From: Nitrosospira multiformis
Lineage (GTDB): Bacteria > Pseudomonadota > Gammaproteobacteria > Burkholderiales > Nitrosomonadaceae
DNA length: 64,000 nt
Direction: 5' to 3'
NCBI RefSeq assembly: GCF_900111585.1
Contig: NZ_FOHI01000002.1
Coordinates: forward strand, 1-64,000
A model generated the notes under the pieces. That model was not told where the DNA came from. It saw nothing but the letters and a program-made list of their open reading frames with translations, and made no database searches. A program made the position numbers and the translations under genes. Every line of letters begins with the position of its first letter. Within the stretch, counting starts at the first letter, position 1. Below are positions 27,298-37,073 of this stretch, piece by piece.

Positions 27298-28033
27298 CAT
27301 GCTCCGCGCTTCGTGCAAGCTCGCGGCGATTTTTCCCCTGACTATCGATCGCCTCCGTAAAGACGAGCTCGACATCGATATGCGGCTGGCTCAATACTTG
27401 CCTTACCGATTCAAGTAATGAGATACGAAAGTATGCCGCAGCCTTGCTGATGTTACCCGCCGTGTCGGTGTAACGGATTGCCACCGGATGGAGCATCGCC
27501 GACACGCTCACCGCGGGTTGCAGCAACGAGGCATGGAAATGATGGAGTACGGTGCCATCGCTGGTGCCGCCCTCAGGAAATACCGCTACACGATCGCCGT
27601 TGTTGAGTGCCTCTGCAATGTGGTCGTTTATTCTGGCCGTGTCTCTGCGCTTCGTGCGCTCGATGAACAAGGTACCCACATTATTGCTCAGCCAACCAAA
27701 CAGGGGCCAGCCCCGGATTTCAGATTTTGCGACAAACCGGGCCGGGCATACGCTGATAATCGAATACACATCCAGCCAGGATACATGATTGGCCGCCAGC
27801 ATTACGCGCTGTGTTCCCGAGGCAGGCAATATTCCTTGATGGCGCACTCTGACTCCCAGAATTGAAAGAAGCCGCGCTGACCATTTTTGCGCCATGCGTC
27901 TCTGGGTCCTTTGACCGACATGCGGATAGATCGCGGATTGAATCAATCCGGAAGCAATGTGAAGCAGAAGGCGAGTCCAGCGTGCTGCTCTTGTCAGCGG
28001 GCTGGCGGTGAGACTGGTTGTAACGTTGGACAT
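27218..28033 (-). CDS. plsC: 1-acylglycerol-3-phosphate acyltransferase (PlsC family)
   Basis: Lysophospholipid acyltransferase that makes phosphatidic acid. The 271-residue protein has an N-terminal hydrophobic region, the catalytic HxxxxD motif in NHVSWLD, FVAKSEIRGWPLFGWL, GTLFIERTKR, and FPEGGTSDG for glycerol-phosphate binding. The C-terminal tail is polar. The 3' end overlaps apaH by 80 bases in antisense. Acyl donor specificity cannot be read from sequence; related proteins also acylate ornithine lipids. Confidence 0.88.
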   Translation of the reverse strand: MSNVTTSLTASPLTRAARWTRLLLHIASGLIQSAIYPHVGQRTQRRMAQKWSARLLSILGVRVRHQGILPASGTQRVMLAANHVSWLDVYSIISVCPARFVAKSEIRGWPLFGWLSNNVGTLFIERTKRRDTARINDHIAEALNNGDRVAVFPEGGTSDGTVLHHFHASLLQPAVSVSAMLHPVAIRYTDTAGNISKAAAYFRISLLESVRQVLSQPHIDVELVFTEAIDSQGKNRRELARSAEHAIANALLLPLPHNPSGKPSDPPDEQP

Positions 28034-28115
28034 GCCGTAATATTAGCGCATTCCGGAGGCGGGAATCCAAGCAACCGGAAGCTGAGGTTCACATCCTGCC
28101 TAGTATCAAGGTCAT

Positions 28116-28574
28116 CTAATGGGTAACGCGGGAGACTCCGTTACCCGATAAAATCCTTACCCGTTCGCCGGGCCTGAATTCTTCGTCGGCCGCCTGGGTG
28201 ATGGCCACAAGGGAACCGTTGTCGAGTCTCACCGTAATTTCAACTCCCTTCCCGCCGGTTACACCTTCCTCCGCCACCTGCCCAAGCAGACCCCCGCCTA
28301 CTGCTCCGGCAAGGGCTCCCAAGGCGCCGAGCCACCCATGCGCAATCTGAGCGCCACCGATTCCGCCGGCCACACCCCCTGCTACTGTCCCGATACCACT
28401 GCGCGTGCCTTCCAGTCTTACTTCACGCACGCTTTCGACCACACCCGTTCGCACGCTCTGCTCCTGCCGCGCCTGGCCGCGAGCATAGTCGCCTCCCCCT
28501 TGTCCTGCAACGCAACCGTTCAAAAGCACCGCACCTGAGCAGAGGAAGGTTATGGCTAAAATGTGCTGTTTCAT
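28116..28574 (-). CDS. SlyB-like outer-membrane lipoprotein (glycine zipper)
   Basis: A 152-residue lipoprotein with signal and lipobox VLLNGC. A glycine-zipper 2TM segment (TVAGGVAGGIGGAQIAHGWLG and ALAGAVGGGLLGQ) is followed by a small beta domain (VEITVRLDNGSLVAITQAAD). This fits the SlyB/Pcp family of outer-membrane lipoproteins. It begins 14 bases after the PfkB-family gene, so it may belong to the same transcript. Confidence 0.82.
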   Translation of the reverse strand: MKQHILAITFLCSGAVLLNGCVAGQGGGDYARGQARQEQSVRTGVVESVREVRLEGTRSGIGTVAGGVAGGIGGAQIAHGWLGALGALAGAVGGGLLGQVAEEGVTGGKGVEITVRLDNGSLVAITQAADEEFRPGERVRILSGNGVSRVTH

Positions 28575-28588
28575 TGCGCCCTCTCATT

Positions 28589-29524
28589 CTATAGAATGCG
28601 GTTTCCGAAAACCTCAAAGTAGCGCTGGTCGATCTCATCCCGGGTGAAGCGGTGGTTCTGTCCACCACGCTGGCTGATTTTCAGTGCCCCCATGAGCGAA
28701 CCGAGCCGTCCAGCGCTTTGCCAATCCATTCCCTTGGCGATTCCATATAGCAAGCCTGCCCGATATGCATCGCCACAACCGGTGGGGTCGACCACCTTAT
28801 CCGGCTTAACGCACGGGATCTCGATCTGTTGACCATCCGCATAAACCGTCGATCCTTGTGCGCCCTTTGTGACAATCAATCCCTTTACAAGTTTCGCCAG
28901 TGCCTCCAGCGTGAGACCGGTTCGTTCCTGCAGCAACTGCCCCTCATAATCGTTGGCGGCGACATAGTCCGCTTTGTGGATGAAATCGATCAACTCCTCG
29001 CCATTGAACATGGGCAACCCCTGGCCCGGGTCGAACATGAAGGGAATACCTGCTTCATGAAACTCGCGCGCATGCTGCAACATGCCGTCACGCCCGTCGG
29101 GCGCTACAATGCCGAGGCTCACGTTTTCCGCAGCAGCGATGTGATTTTCATGCGAACTGTTCATTGCTCCCGGATGAAAAGCGGTTATCTGGTTGTCGGC
29201 CAGATCCGTGGTGATGAACGCTTGGGCAGTGAATGAGCCTTGCACGTGCCGTATATGTGTTTGCGCCAGATTCAGACCTGAAAGGCGTTCCGCATACGGC
29301 TGATAATCATCCCCCACCGTTGCCATAATGAGGGGAGAACCTCCCATCATCTGTAAATTGTAGGCGATATTGCCGGCACAGCCGCCAAATTCCCTGCGCA
29401 TATCCGGCACCAGGAAAGCAACGTTCAGTATATGAATTTTCTCCGGCAGGATATGGTTCCTGAAATGATCGCCGAATACCATAATGGTGTCATAGGCGAT
29501 GGAGCCGCAAATGAGGGTATGCAT
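28589..29524 (-). CDS. PfkB-family carbohydrate kinase (adenosine-kinase-like)
   Basis: A 311-residue ribokinase-fold kinase. It has the N-terminal GSIAYDTIM and FGGCAGNIAYNLQMMGG substrate-site segments, and the C-terminal PfkB signature DPTGCGDAYRAGLLYG with the catalytic Asp. GGCAGNIA and the overall length resemble adenosine kinases and related nucleoside kinases, but the substrate cannot be fixed. It lies 26 bases after gcvPB on the same strand, so it could be read with the glycine-cleavage operon. Confidence 0.85.
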   Translation of the reverse strand: MHTLICGSIAYDTIMVFGDHFRNHILPEKIHILNVAFLVPDMRREFGGCAGNIAYNLQMMGGSPLIMATVGDDYQPYAERLSGLNLAQTHIRHVQGSFTAQAFITTDLADNQITAFHPGAMNSSHENHIAAAENVSLGIVAPDGRDGMLQHAREFHEAGIPFMFDPGQGLPMFNGEELIDFIHKADYVAANDYEGQLLQERTGLTLEALAKLVKGLIVTKGAQGSTVYADGQQIEIPCVKPDKVVDPTGCGDAYRAGLLYGIAKGMDWQSAGRLGSLMGALKISQRGGQNHRFTRDEIDQRYFEVFGNRIL

Positions 29525-29550
29525 AGGAAGCGCCCGGAAAGTCTGAATCG

Positions 29551-31059
29551 TTAAGCTACGCTTACGGTGGGGATCGCGGTGAGGGTTTCAGTCCTGGTTA
29601 CGCTTATGTTGCGCGTGGGTTCTTTCCAGGCCAGATCCGGCTCGCGTGCGGCCTTTACGTCATCCAGCCGGCGGACGGGCGTGGTATGAGGCGCGCTTTT
29701 CACCAGGTCCGGCTGCGTATGGGCTTCCTCCAGGATTTCCTTCATTGCTGTTACGAAGGCATCCAGCGTCTCCTTCGATTCGGTTTCAGCGGGTTCAATC
29801 AGCAGGCATTCCGGTACGAGGAGCGGAAAATAGGTCGTCGGAGCATGGTAACCCTTATCCAGCAGACGCTTGGCGAGATTCATCGCGGTGACGCCGGTTT
29901 TCTCCTTCAGGTCCTTCAGGGTAACGATAAATTCATGGCTGGCCCTGCGGTTGGGATAGGCGATCTCGAAACCCGCCTTTCGCAGTTCAGCCATCAGGTA
30001 GTTGGCGTTAAGTGCCGCAAACTCGGCCACTCGATGCATGCCTTCCGCGCCAAGCAGACGTACGTACACATAGGCACGCAACAGAACCCCTGCGTTACCC
30101 ATGTGCGCCGAAAGTCTTCCGATCGATTGCGGTATATCCTTCTCCGTTTGCCAGCGATAGGTCCCGTTTTCAAATGCCACGATAGGTACAGGCATAAACG
30201 GCAACAGCCTCGGTGCGACACCCACCGGAGCCGAGCCTGGGCCTCCACCGCCGTGCGGGGTGGAAAACGTCTTGTGAAGATTGATGTGAATGACATCAAA
30301 GCCCATGTCGCCTGGCTTGACCTTGCCAAGTATGGCGTTCAGGTTTGCACCATCGTAGTAGAGTAATCCGCCTGCCTGATGGACAATCCTGCTCATCTCG
30401 GCGACGTTCTCTTCAAATACACCGAGCGTGGAAGGATTGGTCAGCATCAGCCCGGCCGTTTTCGGACCGACCGCTGCTTTCAGGGCAGCCATGTCCACAT
30501 TACCTTCCTTGTCGGTGGCAATCTCAACGACCTTGTAGCCGCACATGACCGCTGTGGCAGGGTTGGTGCCATGAGCCGCATCCGGAACGATGATTTCGGT
30601 TCGGGCGGTGTCCCCCCGCGACTCGTGATAGGCGCGTATCATTGCGATGCCGATCAGTTCACCCTGTGCTCCCGCCATGGGCGTAAGGCTTACCCCGGCC
30701 ATACCGGTTACATCTTTCAGAATTTCCTGCAGCTCGTACATGCACGCAAGAAATCCTTGGCCGGTGCTTTCCGGCGATCTGGGATGACGGGCCAGAAACT
30801 GGGGCAGCATCGCAATTGAATTGCACGCCCTTGGGTTGTACTTCATCGTGCAGGAACCCAACGGATAAAAATGCGTGTCTATCGAAAAATTCTTTTGCGA
30901 CAGCCGTGTGTAGTGGCGCACCGCGTCCATCTCGGAAACTTCAGGCAGCAGCGGCAGGGTCTTGCGCAATAGCTTCTCCGGAATATCCGTTGCTTCCGCA
31001 GCTTTCGGAGATTGGGAATAATTGCGCCGGCCAGGGCGAGAATGTTCAAATATCAGCAT
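29551..31059 (-). CDS. gcvPB: Glycine dehydrogenase (decarboxylating) subunit 2
   Basis: C-terminal half of the glycine-cleavage P-protein, containing the pyridoxal phosphate site. The 502-residue protein has the PLP lysine in [18 protein letters not shown], the upstream GANLNAILG, and NPSTLGVFE. Together with gcvPA it makes the split P-protein that decarboxylates glycine and hands the aminomethyl group to GcvH. It is separated from gcvPA by tpx and a 171-base gap, which is unusual. Confidence 0.95.
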   Translation of the reverse strand: MLIFEHSRPGRRNYSQSPKAAEATDIPEKLLRKTLPLLPEVSEMDAVRHYTRLSQKNFSIDTHFYPLGSCTMKYNPRACNSIAMLPQFLARHPRSPESTGQGFLACMYELQEILKDVTGMAGVSLTPMAGAQGELIGIAMIRAYHESRGDTARTEIIVPDAAHGTNPATAVMCGYKVVEIATDKEGNVDMAALKAAVGPKTAGLMLTNPSTLGVFEENVAEMSRIVHQAGGLLYYDGANLNAILGKVKPGDMGFDVIHINLHKTFSTPHGGGGPGSAPVGVAPRLLPFMPVPIVAFENGTYRWQTEKDIPQSIGRLSAHMGNAGVLLRAYVYVRLLGAEGMHRVAEFAALNANYLMAELRKAGFEIAYPNRRASHEFIVTLKDLKEKTGVTAMNLAKRLLDKGYHAPTTYFPLLVPECLLIEPAETESKETLDAFVTAMKEILEEAHTQPDLVKSAPHTTPVRRLDDVKAAREPDLAWKEPTRNISVTRTETLTAIPTVSVA

Positions 31060-31230
31060 GGGTTCAATCCGGTGTTTGCTAAGTGAATGTGTTGAAAGAT
31101 ATTGACAGGCAGGAGTCGCAGAAGTCCGGCTTCCTGTACCTCAGAGCCTCGAGAAGGAAGGCGCGCATTCCGCAGGCGCCGGATATCGGTCTCATCAACC
31201 GGGGCGACGCATTCCACATGCCTGTCCTGC

Positions 31231-31728
31231 TCAGGATTCCAGTGCCTTCAGCGCCGCCTCATAATCCGGCTCGTCCTTGATTTCCGGCACGAGTTGCGCA
31301 TGGGTGACCTTGTCGTTTTCATCCAGGACCACGACAGCCCTGGCCGTGATACCCGCAAGAGGACTGTCCGTAATCGCCACCCCGTAGTTTTTCATGAATT
31401 CCGAGCCGCGCATCGTGGAAAGCGGTACTACCTTGTCGAGTCCTTCCATGTCGCAAAAGCGGCTCATCGCGAAGGGCAGATCGGCAGCAATGATCAACAC
31501 CACCGTGTTTTCCATGTTGCTGGCCTGCTCGTTGAATTTGCGCGTGGACATGGCGCAGACCGGGGTATCAAGGCTGGGAACAATGTTGAGCACTTTTTTC
31601 TTGCCCGCAAAATCAGCCAGGGTAACATCTTTCAAATCCCTGTTTACCAGAGAGAAATCGGGTGCCTTGTCGCCTACCTTGGGGAAGGTGCCTTCAACTT
31701 TGATGGGATTGCCGGCTAGGGTAACCAT
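31231..31728 (-). CDS. tpx: Thiol peroxidase
   Basis: Atypical 2-Cys peroxiredoxin that reduces peroxides using thioredoxin. The 165-residue length is standard. The peroxidatic cysteine lies in [15 protein letters not shown] and the resolving cysteine in [18 protein letters not shown], matching Tpx. It is inserted between gcvPA (31 bases upstream) and gcvPB on the same strand, so it is probably co-transcribed with the glycine-cleavage genes. Confidence 0.96.
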   Translation of the reverse strand: MVTLAGNPIKVEGTFPKVGDKAPDFSLVNRDLKDVTLADFAGKKKVLNIVPSLDTPVCAMSTRKFNEQASNMENTVVLIIAADLPFAMSRFCDMEGLDKVVPLSTMRGSEFMKNYGVAITDSPLAGITARAVVVLDENDKVTHAQLVPEIKDEPDYEAALKALES

Positions 31729-31759
31729 ACTGTTTCTCCTTTATGATGTGGGGTGGCTG

Positions 31760-33139
31760 CTAAACGTCCGATGCGATATCGGTGCTATTCCTGATGACTT
31801 CGCCCAGTTGCGTGACGTAATTCTCCATGTCCGCGGACGTTTTCGTTTCGGTTGCGCATACCAGCACGGCATCTCCAAGTTCCGGATAGTACTCCTTGAG
31901 ATTGAGTCCACCCAATATCCGCCGGCTCTCGAGCGCCTGCAATACGCTGGCAGCGGGACGGGGCAGGGAGATAACCGCTTCATGGAACAGGGGACCACTG
32001 AATACTCTTTTCACTCCCTTCAGCCTTTCGAGTTTTTCCAGTAACGCTGCCGTATTTGCATGCGATTGGGCAGCAGTCCGGCGCAAGCCTTCCGGGCCCA
32101 GCAAGGCCAGGTAGATGGTTGCCGCCGTGACCATGAGTCCCTGATTGGTACAAATATTGGAGGTGGCCTTGGATCGCCGGATGTGCTGTTCCCGCGCCTG
32201 GAGTGTAAGCACGAAGCCATCGCTACCTTCCTGATCCGTCGTGCGACCGATAATGCGGCCCGGCATCTGGCGCACCAGGGGCTGCTTGCAGGCCATAAAA
32301 CCGAAATACGGTCCTCCGCTGGACAAGGGAATGCCCAATGGCTGTCCTTCGCCCACGGCAATGTCTGCTCCTTTCTCTCCCCACTCGCCGGGTGGAGTCA
32401 GCATTGCCAGGGCCATGGGGTTCACAACGGCGATGGCAAAAGCATCTCTGCTCTGAGCCCAGTCGGTGAGTGCATCGACATCTTCGAGCACGCCGAAAAA
32501 GTTCGGCTGGGGAATCACGAGCGCTGCGAATTCTTCGCTGCCAAAGTTTTTCAGCCCGTCCAGCGAAGTCTGTCCGGAAAGCTTGTCGTAGGGAATCTCC
32601 ACCACCTCAATTCCCTGGTTTTTGACAATGGCGCGAACTACACTGCGATAGACCGGGTGAACGGTCTGCGGGATCAAAATCCGCCGCGAGGTCCGGTGCG
32701 AACGCACGGCCATCAGGGCGGCTTCCGCCAGTGCGGAGGCGCCGTCGTACATGCTGGCGTTGGAAACATCCATCCCCGTCAGCGACGCCATCATCGTCTG
32801 GTACTCATAGAGCAATTGCAGGGTCCCCTGGCTGGCCTCCGCCTGATAGGGCGTATAAGAGGAGTAGAACTCCCCCCGTGTGGCAATCTGCCAGACAGCC
32901 GCTGGAATATGGTGCTCATAAGCGCCCGCGCCGATGAAGTTCAGGTAGCGTCCATCCTGCTCGGCGCGCTCCAGCATCAAACGCGATATTTCCATTTCGC
33001 TCAAGCCGGGCGGCACCCGCTTCAGGCTACCGGTTTTCAGCGCGAGTGGAATCTCATCGAACAGCTCATCGATGCTGTTTGCGCCGATGCTCGCGAGCAT
33101 AGCTTGTATATCTTCTTCAGTATGTGGAATGAACGGCAT
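31760..33139 (-). CDS. gcvPA: Glycine dehydrogenase (decarboxylating) subunit 1
   Basis: N-terminal half of the P-protein. The 459-residue protein starts [19 protein letters not shown]. It shows [53 protein letters not shown] and PNFFGVLED, all typical of GcvPA. The PLP lysine is in the partner GcvPB. It lies 90 bases downstream of gcvH. As I recall, most proteobacteria carry a single-chain GcvP, so the split form is notable. Confidence 0.95.
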   Translation of the reverse strand: MPFIPHTEEDIQAMLASIGANSIDELFDEIPLALKTGSLKRVPPGLSEMEISRLMLERAEQDGRYLNFIGAGAYEHHIPAAVWQIATRGEFYSSYTPYQAEASQGTLQLLYEYQTMMASLTGMDVSNASMYDGASALAEAALMAVRSHRTSRRILIPQTVHPVYRSVVRAIVKNQGIEVVEIPYDKLSGQTSLDGLKNFGSEEFAALVIPQPNFFGVLEDVDALTDWAQSRDAFAIAVVNPMALAMLTPPGEWGEKGADIAVGEGQPLGIPLSSGGPYFGFMACKQPLVRQMPGRIIGRTTDQEGSDGFVLTLQAREQHIRRSKATSNICTNQGLMVTAATIYLALLGPEGLRRTAAQSHANTAALLEKLERLKGVKRVFSGPLFHEAVISLPRPAASVLQALESRRILGGLNLKEYYPELGDAVLVCATETKTSADMENYVTQLGEVIRNSTDIASDV

Positions 33140-33229
33140 GATTTGTTCCGTGAATCATCGGTGAGGCGTAAAGGCAGGGGAAATGACAGCGGGAGAAAAG
33201 TCCCGTTCCATTTCCCTCAGGTGATTTGA

Positions 33230-33619
33230 TTAATGATCTTCGCTTTCGAGCAGTTTCTGGTATCCGCCAGAATCGAGCAATTTTTCCAGGTCAGAGGTGT
33301 TTGCCGGTTTCAGTCTGAAAAGCCAGGCCGCATAGGCGTCCTGGTTGATTTTTTCCGGAGCGGAGGCGAGCTCCGGATTGGCGGCGGTGACTTCTCCCGT
33401 AATCGGCGCGTAAACATCGGCTGCCGCCTTTACCGATTCAACTACGGCACATTCATCGCCTTGCTTGAGTTGGCGGCCCACTGCGGGAGTTTCAACGAAT
33501 ACCATGTCCCCAAGCAACTCCTGAGCATGCTGGGTAATACCGATAGTTGCCGTGCCGTCATCTTCGAGACGCACCCATTCATGGGATTTCGTGTATTTCA
33601 AATCATTCGGAATACTCAT
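33230..33619 (-). CDS. gcvH: Glycine cleavage system H protein
   Basis: Lipoyl carrier that shuttles the aminomethyl group between P, T and L proteins. The 129-residue protein has the lipoylation lysine in the motif [19 protein letters not shown] and the C-terminal WLFRLKP. It starts [15 protein letters not shown], the canonical N-terminus. It lies between gcvT and gcvPA in the riboswitch-controlled operon. Confidence 0.97.
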   Translation of the reverse strand: MSIPNDLKYTKSHEWVRLEDDGTATIGITQHAQELLGDMVFVETPAVGRQLKQGDECAVVESVKAAADVYAPITGEVTAANPELASAPEKINQDAYAAWLFRLKPANTSDLEKLLDSGGYQKLLESEDH

Positions 33620-33660
33620 GTCTTTGCTCCAGAATTAAATGATATTGCTTTGCCGTTTCA

Positions 33661-34743
33661 TCAAACGAGAATCTTGCCATTGCGGACGAAAGGATATTTC
33701 ACGACCTTCGCTTTCAACTCTTTATCCCGAACGACGACCTGAACTTCGTCTCCGGGAGATACACCCAGGGGCAGGCGCGCCAGGGCGATCGACTGATTGA
33801 GTGTGGGCGAAAAGCCTCCGCTGGTAATTTCACCCTCGCCTCCGCCGTTTTTTGTAACCACCTTCTGATGGCTGCGCAATACCCCGCGATCCAATAACAC
33901 CAGGCCGGTCAGTTGCTGGGTGACCCGCTTGTCCAGAAGCGCCTGCTTGCCGATGAAGTCGCGATCGCTCTTCAAATCCACCGTCCAGCCCAGCCCCGCT
34001 TCCAGGGGGTTGATGGTTTCATCCATATCCTGCCCGTAAAGATTCATGCCTGCTTCGAGCCGCAGGGTATCTCTTGCCCCCAGGCCTGCGGGGGCCACTC
34101 CCGCGGCGTGGAGTTTATTCCAGAAATTCGCGGCGTCGGTTGCCGGAAGCGTAATCTCGAAACCGTCTTCGCCGGTGTAACCTGTGCGGGCGATAAAATA
34201 CTTGTCAAAAAAGGCTGCCTGGAACAGCTTCAGATTCTCCGTGTCCGTCTGTGAGCCCGGAAGTACCTGCCACACCTTGGCGCGGGCATTGGGACCTTGC
34301 ACTGCGATCATTGCCAGATCCCTGCGGGGCGTGATTTCGAGACCGGGAGCTATCCTGTCGCATTGCGAAAGCATCCATGTCATATCCTTATCGGCGGTCC
34401 CTGCATTGACCACCATCCGGAAATGCGATTCCGTCAGAAAATAGATGATAAGATCATCTATTACTCCGCCGTCGGGGTTGAGCATGCAGGAGTAAAGCGC
34501 CTTGCCTGGCTGCGTCAGTTTGTCTATATTGTTGGCGACCAGTTGCCGCAGGAACGCGCGCGCTCTCTCTCCCTCGATGTCGACGGCGAGCATATGGGAC
34601 ACATCGAACATGCCCGCATCGCTGCGCACCTTGTGGTGCTCATCAAGCTGCGAACCGTAATGCAGGGGCATGTCCCAGCCGCCAAAATCCACCATCTTGG
34701 CGTTCATATCGCGGTGGGCTTGATTTAGAGGAGTTGTTTTCAC
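33661..34743 (-). CDS. gcvT: Aminomethyltransferase (glycine cleavage T protein)
   Basis: Transfers the methylene group from the H protein to tetrahydrofolate and releases ammonia. I choose the GTG at 34743, giving 360 residues beginning [22 protein letters not shown] after the start, which is the family N-terminus. A TTG at 34758 would begin inside the U-run of the upstream terminator and is unlikely. Motifs: [31 protein letters not shown] and [14 protein letters not shown]. It is the first gene of the operon and lies directly behind the riboswitch terminator. Confidence 0.95.
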   Translation of the reverse strand: MKTTPLNQAHRDMNAKMVDFGGWDMPLHYGSQLDEHHKVRSDAGMFDVSHMLAVDIEGERARAFLRQLVANNIDKLTQPGKALYSCMLNPDGGVIDDLIIYFLTESHFRMVVNAGTADKDMTWMLSQCDRIAPGLEITPRRDLAMIAVQGPNARAKVWQVLPGSQTDTENLKLFQAAFFDKYFIARTGYTGEDGFEITLPATDAANFWNKLHAAGVAPAGLGARDTLRLEAGMNLYGQDMDETINPLEAGLGWTVDLKSDRDFIGKQALLDKRVTQQLTGLVLLDRGVLRSHQKVVTKNGGGEGEITSGGFSPTLNQSIALARLPLGVSPGDEVQVVVRDKELKAKVVKYPFVRNGKILV

Positions 34744-34756
34744 AGATCGATATTCC

Positions 34757-34791
34757 AAAAAAAAGGTGAGGTCACGCCTGATGACCTCACC
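34757..34791 (-). terminator. Riboswitch-controlled terminator before gcvT
   Basis: On the minus strand, a 10-bp perfect stem GGTGAGGTCA/TGACCTCACC with a 7-base loop is followed by eight Ts (34757-34764). It lies between the second glycine aptamer and the gcvT start, as expected for a transcription attenuator. Confidence 0.93.
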
Positions 34792-34800
34792 CCTCTGTCC

Positions 34801-34995
34801 TTTTTACCTGAGAGATTACGGGCAGGATTTTCCCTGCTCCGTCTGCCCCTTCGGTGGCCAGCCCAATGCTGGCACTCTCCAGATTGCCTTTTCGCAAGCG
34901 GTTATCAGGGATCAAGATCGACATGATCTGCGCCTGAGCGATTCCGGGGGGTTGCGCCTTCGGCGGCGACGATGAGTTCGCGCTCTTCCGCTTGG
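34801..34995 (-). promoter_or_regulatory. Tandem glycine riboswitch
   Basis: Two aptamer-like units read on the minus strand. Aptamer I spans about 34932-34990: it begins with GGAAGAGCG, has the core GCCGCCGAAGGCGCAA and ends with CGCTCAGGC. Aptamer II spans about 34806-34882: it begins with CTGGAGAGTGCC, has GCCACCGAAGGGGCA and ends with CTCTCAGGT, then AAAAAGGACAGAGG. These are the conserved gcvT-motif elements. With the terminator next to it, glycine binding would be expected to allow read-through into gcvT, so glycine turns on its own catabolism. Confidence 0.93.
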
Positions 34996-35015
34996 ATATA
35001 AATGGCGAAATTCGA

Positions 35016-35045
35016 ACTATACCCTAGCATGCGGGATCAATACAA
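35016..35045 (-). promoter_or_regulatory. Putative promoter of the glycine-cleavage operon
   Basis: On the minus strand, TTGTAT (35040-35045), an 18-base spacer and TATAGT (35016-35021). Transcription would start near 35009, about 20 bases before aptamer I, which fits a leader that holds the whole riboswitch. Confidence 0.45.
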
Positions 35046-35250
35046 GGTTTAAAGCTCCTTTGGAACTCCTTTAGAAGCCAAGCTCACGGATGGTTTCGTT
35101 CCGTTTTTTGTATAGATGGGATATCAGGTTCATCAAGGAATTTTATGTTCCATAGTGTATCTTATTCAGAATTCTTGATTAGAGTTCTTGACAGCAGTCA
35201 AGCGACCCTACGAGACCCACCCCAAAGGCGGATCGGACAACGAGGCGGCA

Positions 35251-36969
35251 ATGTATCTTGATCATTTCGGTTTATCCAGGCAGCCATTTTCTCAATCGTC
35301 AGCCACTGATCGTGACTGTTTCTATGAAGGAGGAGGGCGAGGCGCAACTCTGGATGCCCTTATTTATGTATTGACGCACGGCGAAGGCGAAGAGGGGATG
35401 ATTGCTCTCACCGGCGAATCGGGTAGCGGCAAAACCGTGCTATGCCAGACGTTGATGAAATGGCTGTCCGATAGCATGCGGGTTATTTATTCTGCAAAGA
35501 AAAACCCATCGCAGGAAGCTTTACTGAATTCCATAATGGACGAATTGAAGCTTCAATCGGAGAAAGAAGGTCTGGTTCTTCCACCCGCCCCGGCTGATGG
35601 CGATGAACTGCAGGAGATTCTTGCCGCCGTGCAGGCTGGGGACAGGCAAGTCGTATTGCTGATAGATGAAGCGCATACTCTGCCAGCAGAAACGCTGGAA
35701 GCGCTGTGGCTGTTATACGAACGGACATCATCCCACCATAAATTACTGCAGATCGTTCTGGTGGGTGAACCGGGGCTGGAACGCACCCTGGCTTCACAGC
35801 AGTTTACCAAGATCAGAAAAGCGGTTCGCCATCGTTATGTTTTGCAGCTACTGGATCGCGAAGCCGCGAGCGAATATCTGCTCTATCGGATGAGCGCGAT
35901 CGCAGGCTATGAAGGACCGGACATTTTTTCACCTGCTGCGCTGCGATTGATCGACGTTGCCGCCGGCGGACTGTTGCGCCAGCTGAATACGATCGCCGAC
36001 AAGTCGCTGATAGCAGCGTTTCTTGCGCAGGCTTCGAGCGTGGAGGCGGTTCATGTCAGAAAAGTGATAACGGATCTCGGGCTCAAACCGCATCTCGATT
36101 GGAGGGACAAGCGCAACCGCCCCGATTTCGTGGGACATCTTATAGCCGGCGGGGGCGCCGCATCCTGTGCGGCAGTCGTAATAGTGCTGGGTGTCGCGGG
36201 TTGGCAAGCCTCGCATCCTCAATCGGCAGGCATTGACAATGCCTCTGCTTCCGTGCCGTTTGAAGCGGCGGCGCCGTCAACATTGTCTGCTCCCGCTGCC
36301 ACGATTTATCCTACAACGATCACGACCACTCCCCCAAACGTTCTCGCAAACGCTCCATCTTCCTCTTCCATTTCCGCCGCCACTCCGCTTCCCACCGGCG
36401 GGAGCAGCAAGGAATCCGGGGGAAAGATACCCCCTGCCAGCAACACCACCGCCAAGACTACTACGGATAAGACCGCTACGGATAAGGATAGGGCAAATAA
36501 GGAAACTGTCGCCAAGATCGGAACTGATAAAACCCCCCCCGGAAGCGGAAAGGCAGCGGCGACAGGCACGGCTGCACGAAGCGGGCTTTCTGTCGAAGAT
36601 CAGCCCGCTGGAGATGCAGCAAACACTATTGCAGGAGTCGATCTGGCGGAGTACAAGCTGCTGAAACAACGGGTCGAGGCGACCCTCGGAGCTTTCTCCA
36701 AGGCGGACCGGAATCTGTACACTATCGTGCTATACACCACCAGCAATGTCCAGCCTGATCGCATAGAGCGGTTTCTGGTGCGAGCCCGTGCGCTGGTTGA
36801 TTTGTCGAATATTTATGTTTCTCCCCTTTCCAGGAACAAGACCGGGTTTATCGTCACCTACGGCCTTTATCCGGACGAGTACGAAGCGAGCATGGCGGTA
36901 GCTGGACTTCCCGAGAAATACCAGACCGCTTTCGATCCGGAATTGCGTACCTTGGGTGAACTGAAATAA
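35251..36969 (+). CDS. DamX-like protein: AAA ATPase, membrane span, SPOR-like domain
   Basis: A 572-residue protein. Residues about 1-290 form an ExeA/GspA-type AAA ATPase (N-terminus MYLDHFGLSRQPF, Walker A GESGSGKT at 55-62, Walker B VVLLIDEAH, QIVLVGEPGL). One membrane span follows (about 303-325). Next comes a low-complexity Ala/Pro/Thr/Lys linker with TDK-type repeats (about 330-480), and then a C-terminal domain of SPOR-like pattern (LYTIVLYTTSNVQPDRIERFL, IVTYGLYPDEYEA). This layout resembles DamX, a septal-ring protein that binds denuded peptidoglycan. ATG 35251 has a GAGG site; an upstream TTG (35188) would add residues before the usual start. Function in division is inferred. Confidence 0.8.
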   Translation: MYLDHFGLSRQPFSQSSATDRDCFYEGGGRGATLDALIYVLTHGEGEEGMIALTGESGSGKTVLCQTLMKWLSDSMRVIYSAKKNPSQEALLNSIMDELKLQSEKEGLVLPPAPADGDELQEILAAVQAGDRQVVLLIDEAHTLPAETLEALWLLYERTSSHHKLLQIVLVGEPGLERTLASQQFTKIRKAVRHRYVLQLLDREAASEYLLYRMSAIAGYEGPDIFSPAALRLIDVAAGGLLRQLNTIADKSLIAAFLAQASSVEAVHVRKVITDLGLKPHLDWRDKRNRPDFVGHLIAGGGAASCAAVVIVLGVAGWQASHPQSAGIDNASASVPFEAAAPSTLSAPAATIYPTTITTTPPNVLANAPSSSSISAATPLPTGGSSKESGGKIPPASNTTAKTTTDKTATDKDRANKETVAKIGTDKTPPGSGKAAATGTAARSGLSVEDQPAGDAANTIAGVDLAEYKLLKQRVEATLGAFSKADRNLYTIVLYTTSNVQPDRIERFLVRARALVDLSNIYVSPLSRNKTGFIVTYGLYPDEYEASMAVAGLPEKYQTAFDPELRTLGELK

Positions 36970-37073
36970 TCTGGCCACACATTGTCCAGACGCCCCAGCT
37001 TTGTGGGAGGAGCGGCTTATTCCCTGCTTTCCTGATGTTACAATCGCCGTTTCCTGTTAAGCCCGCTTCCTTC

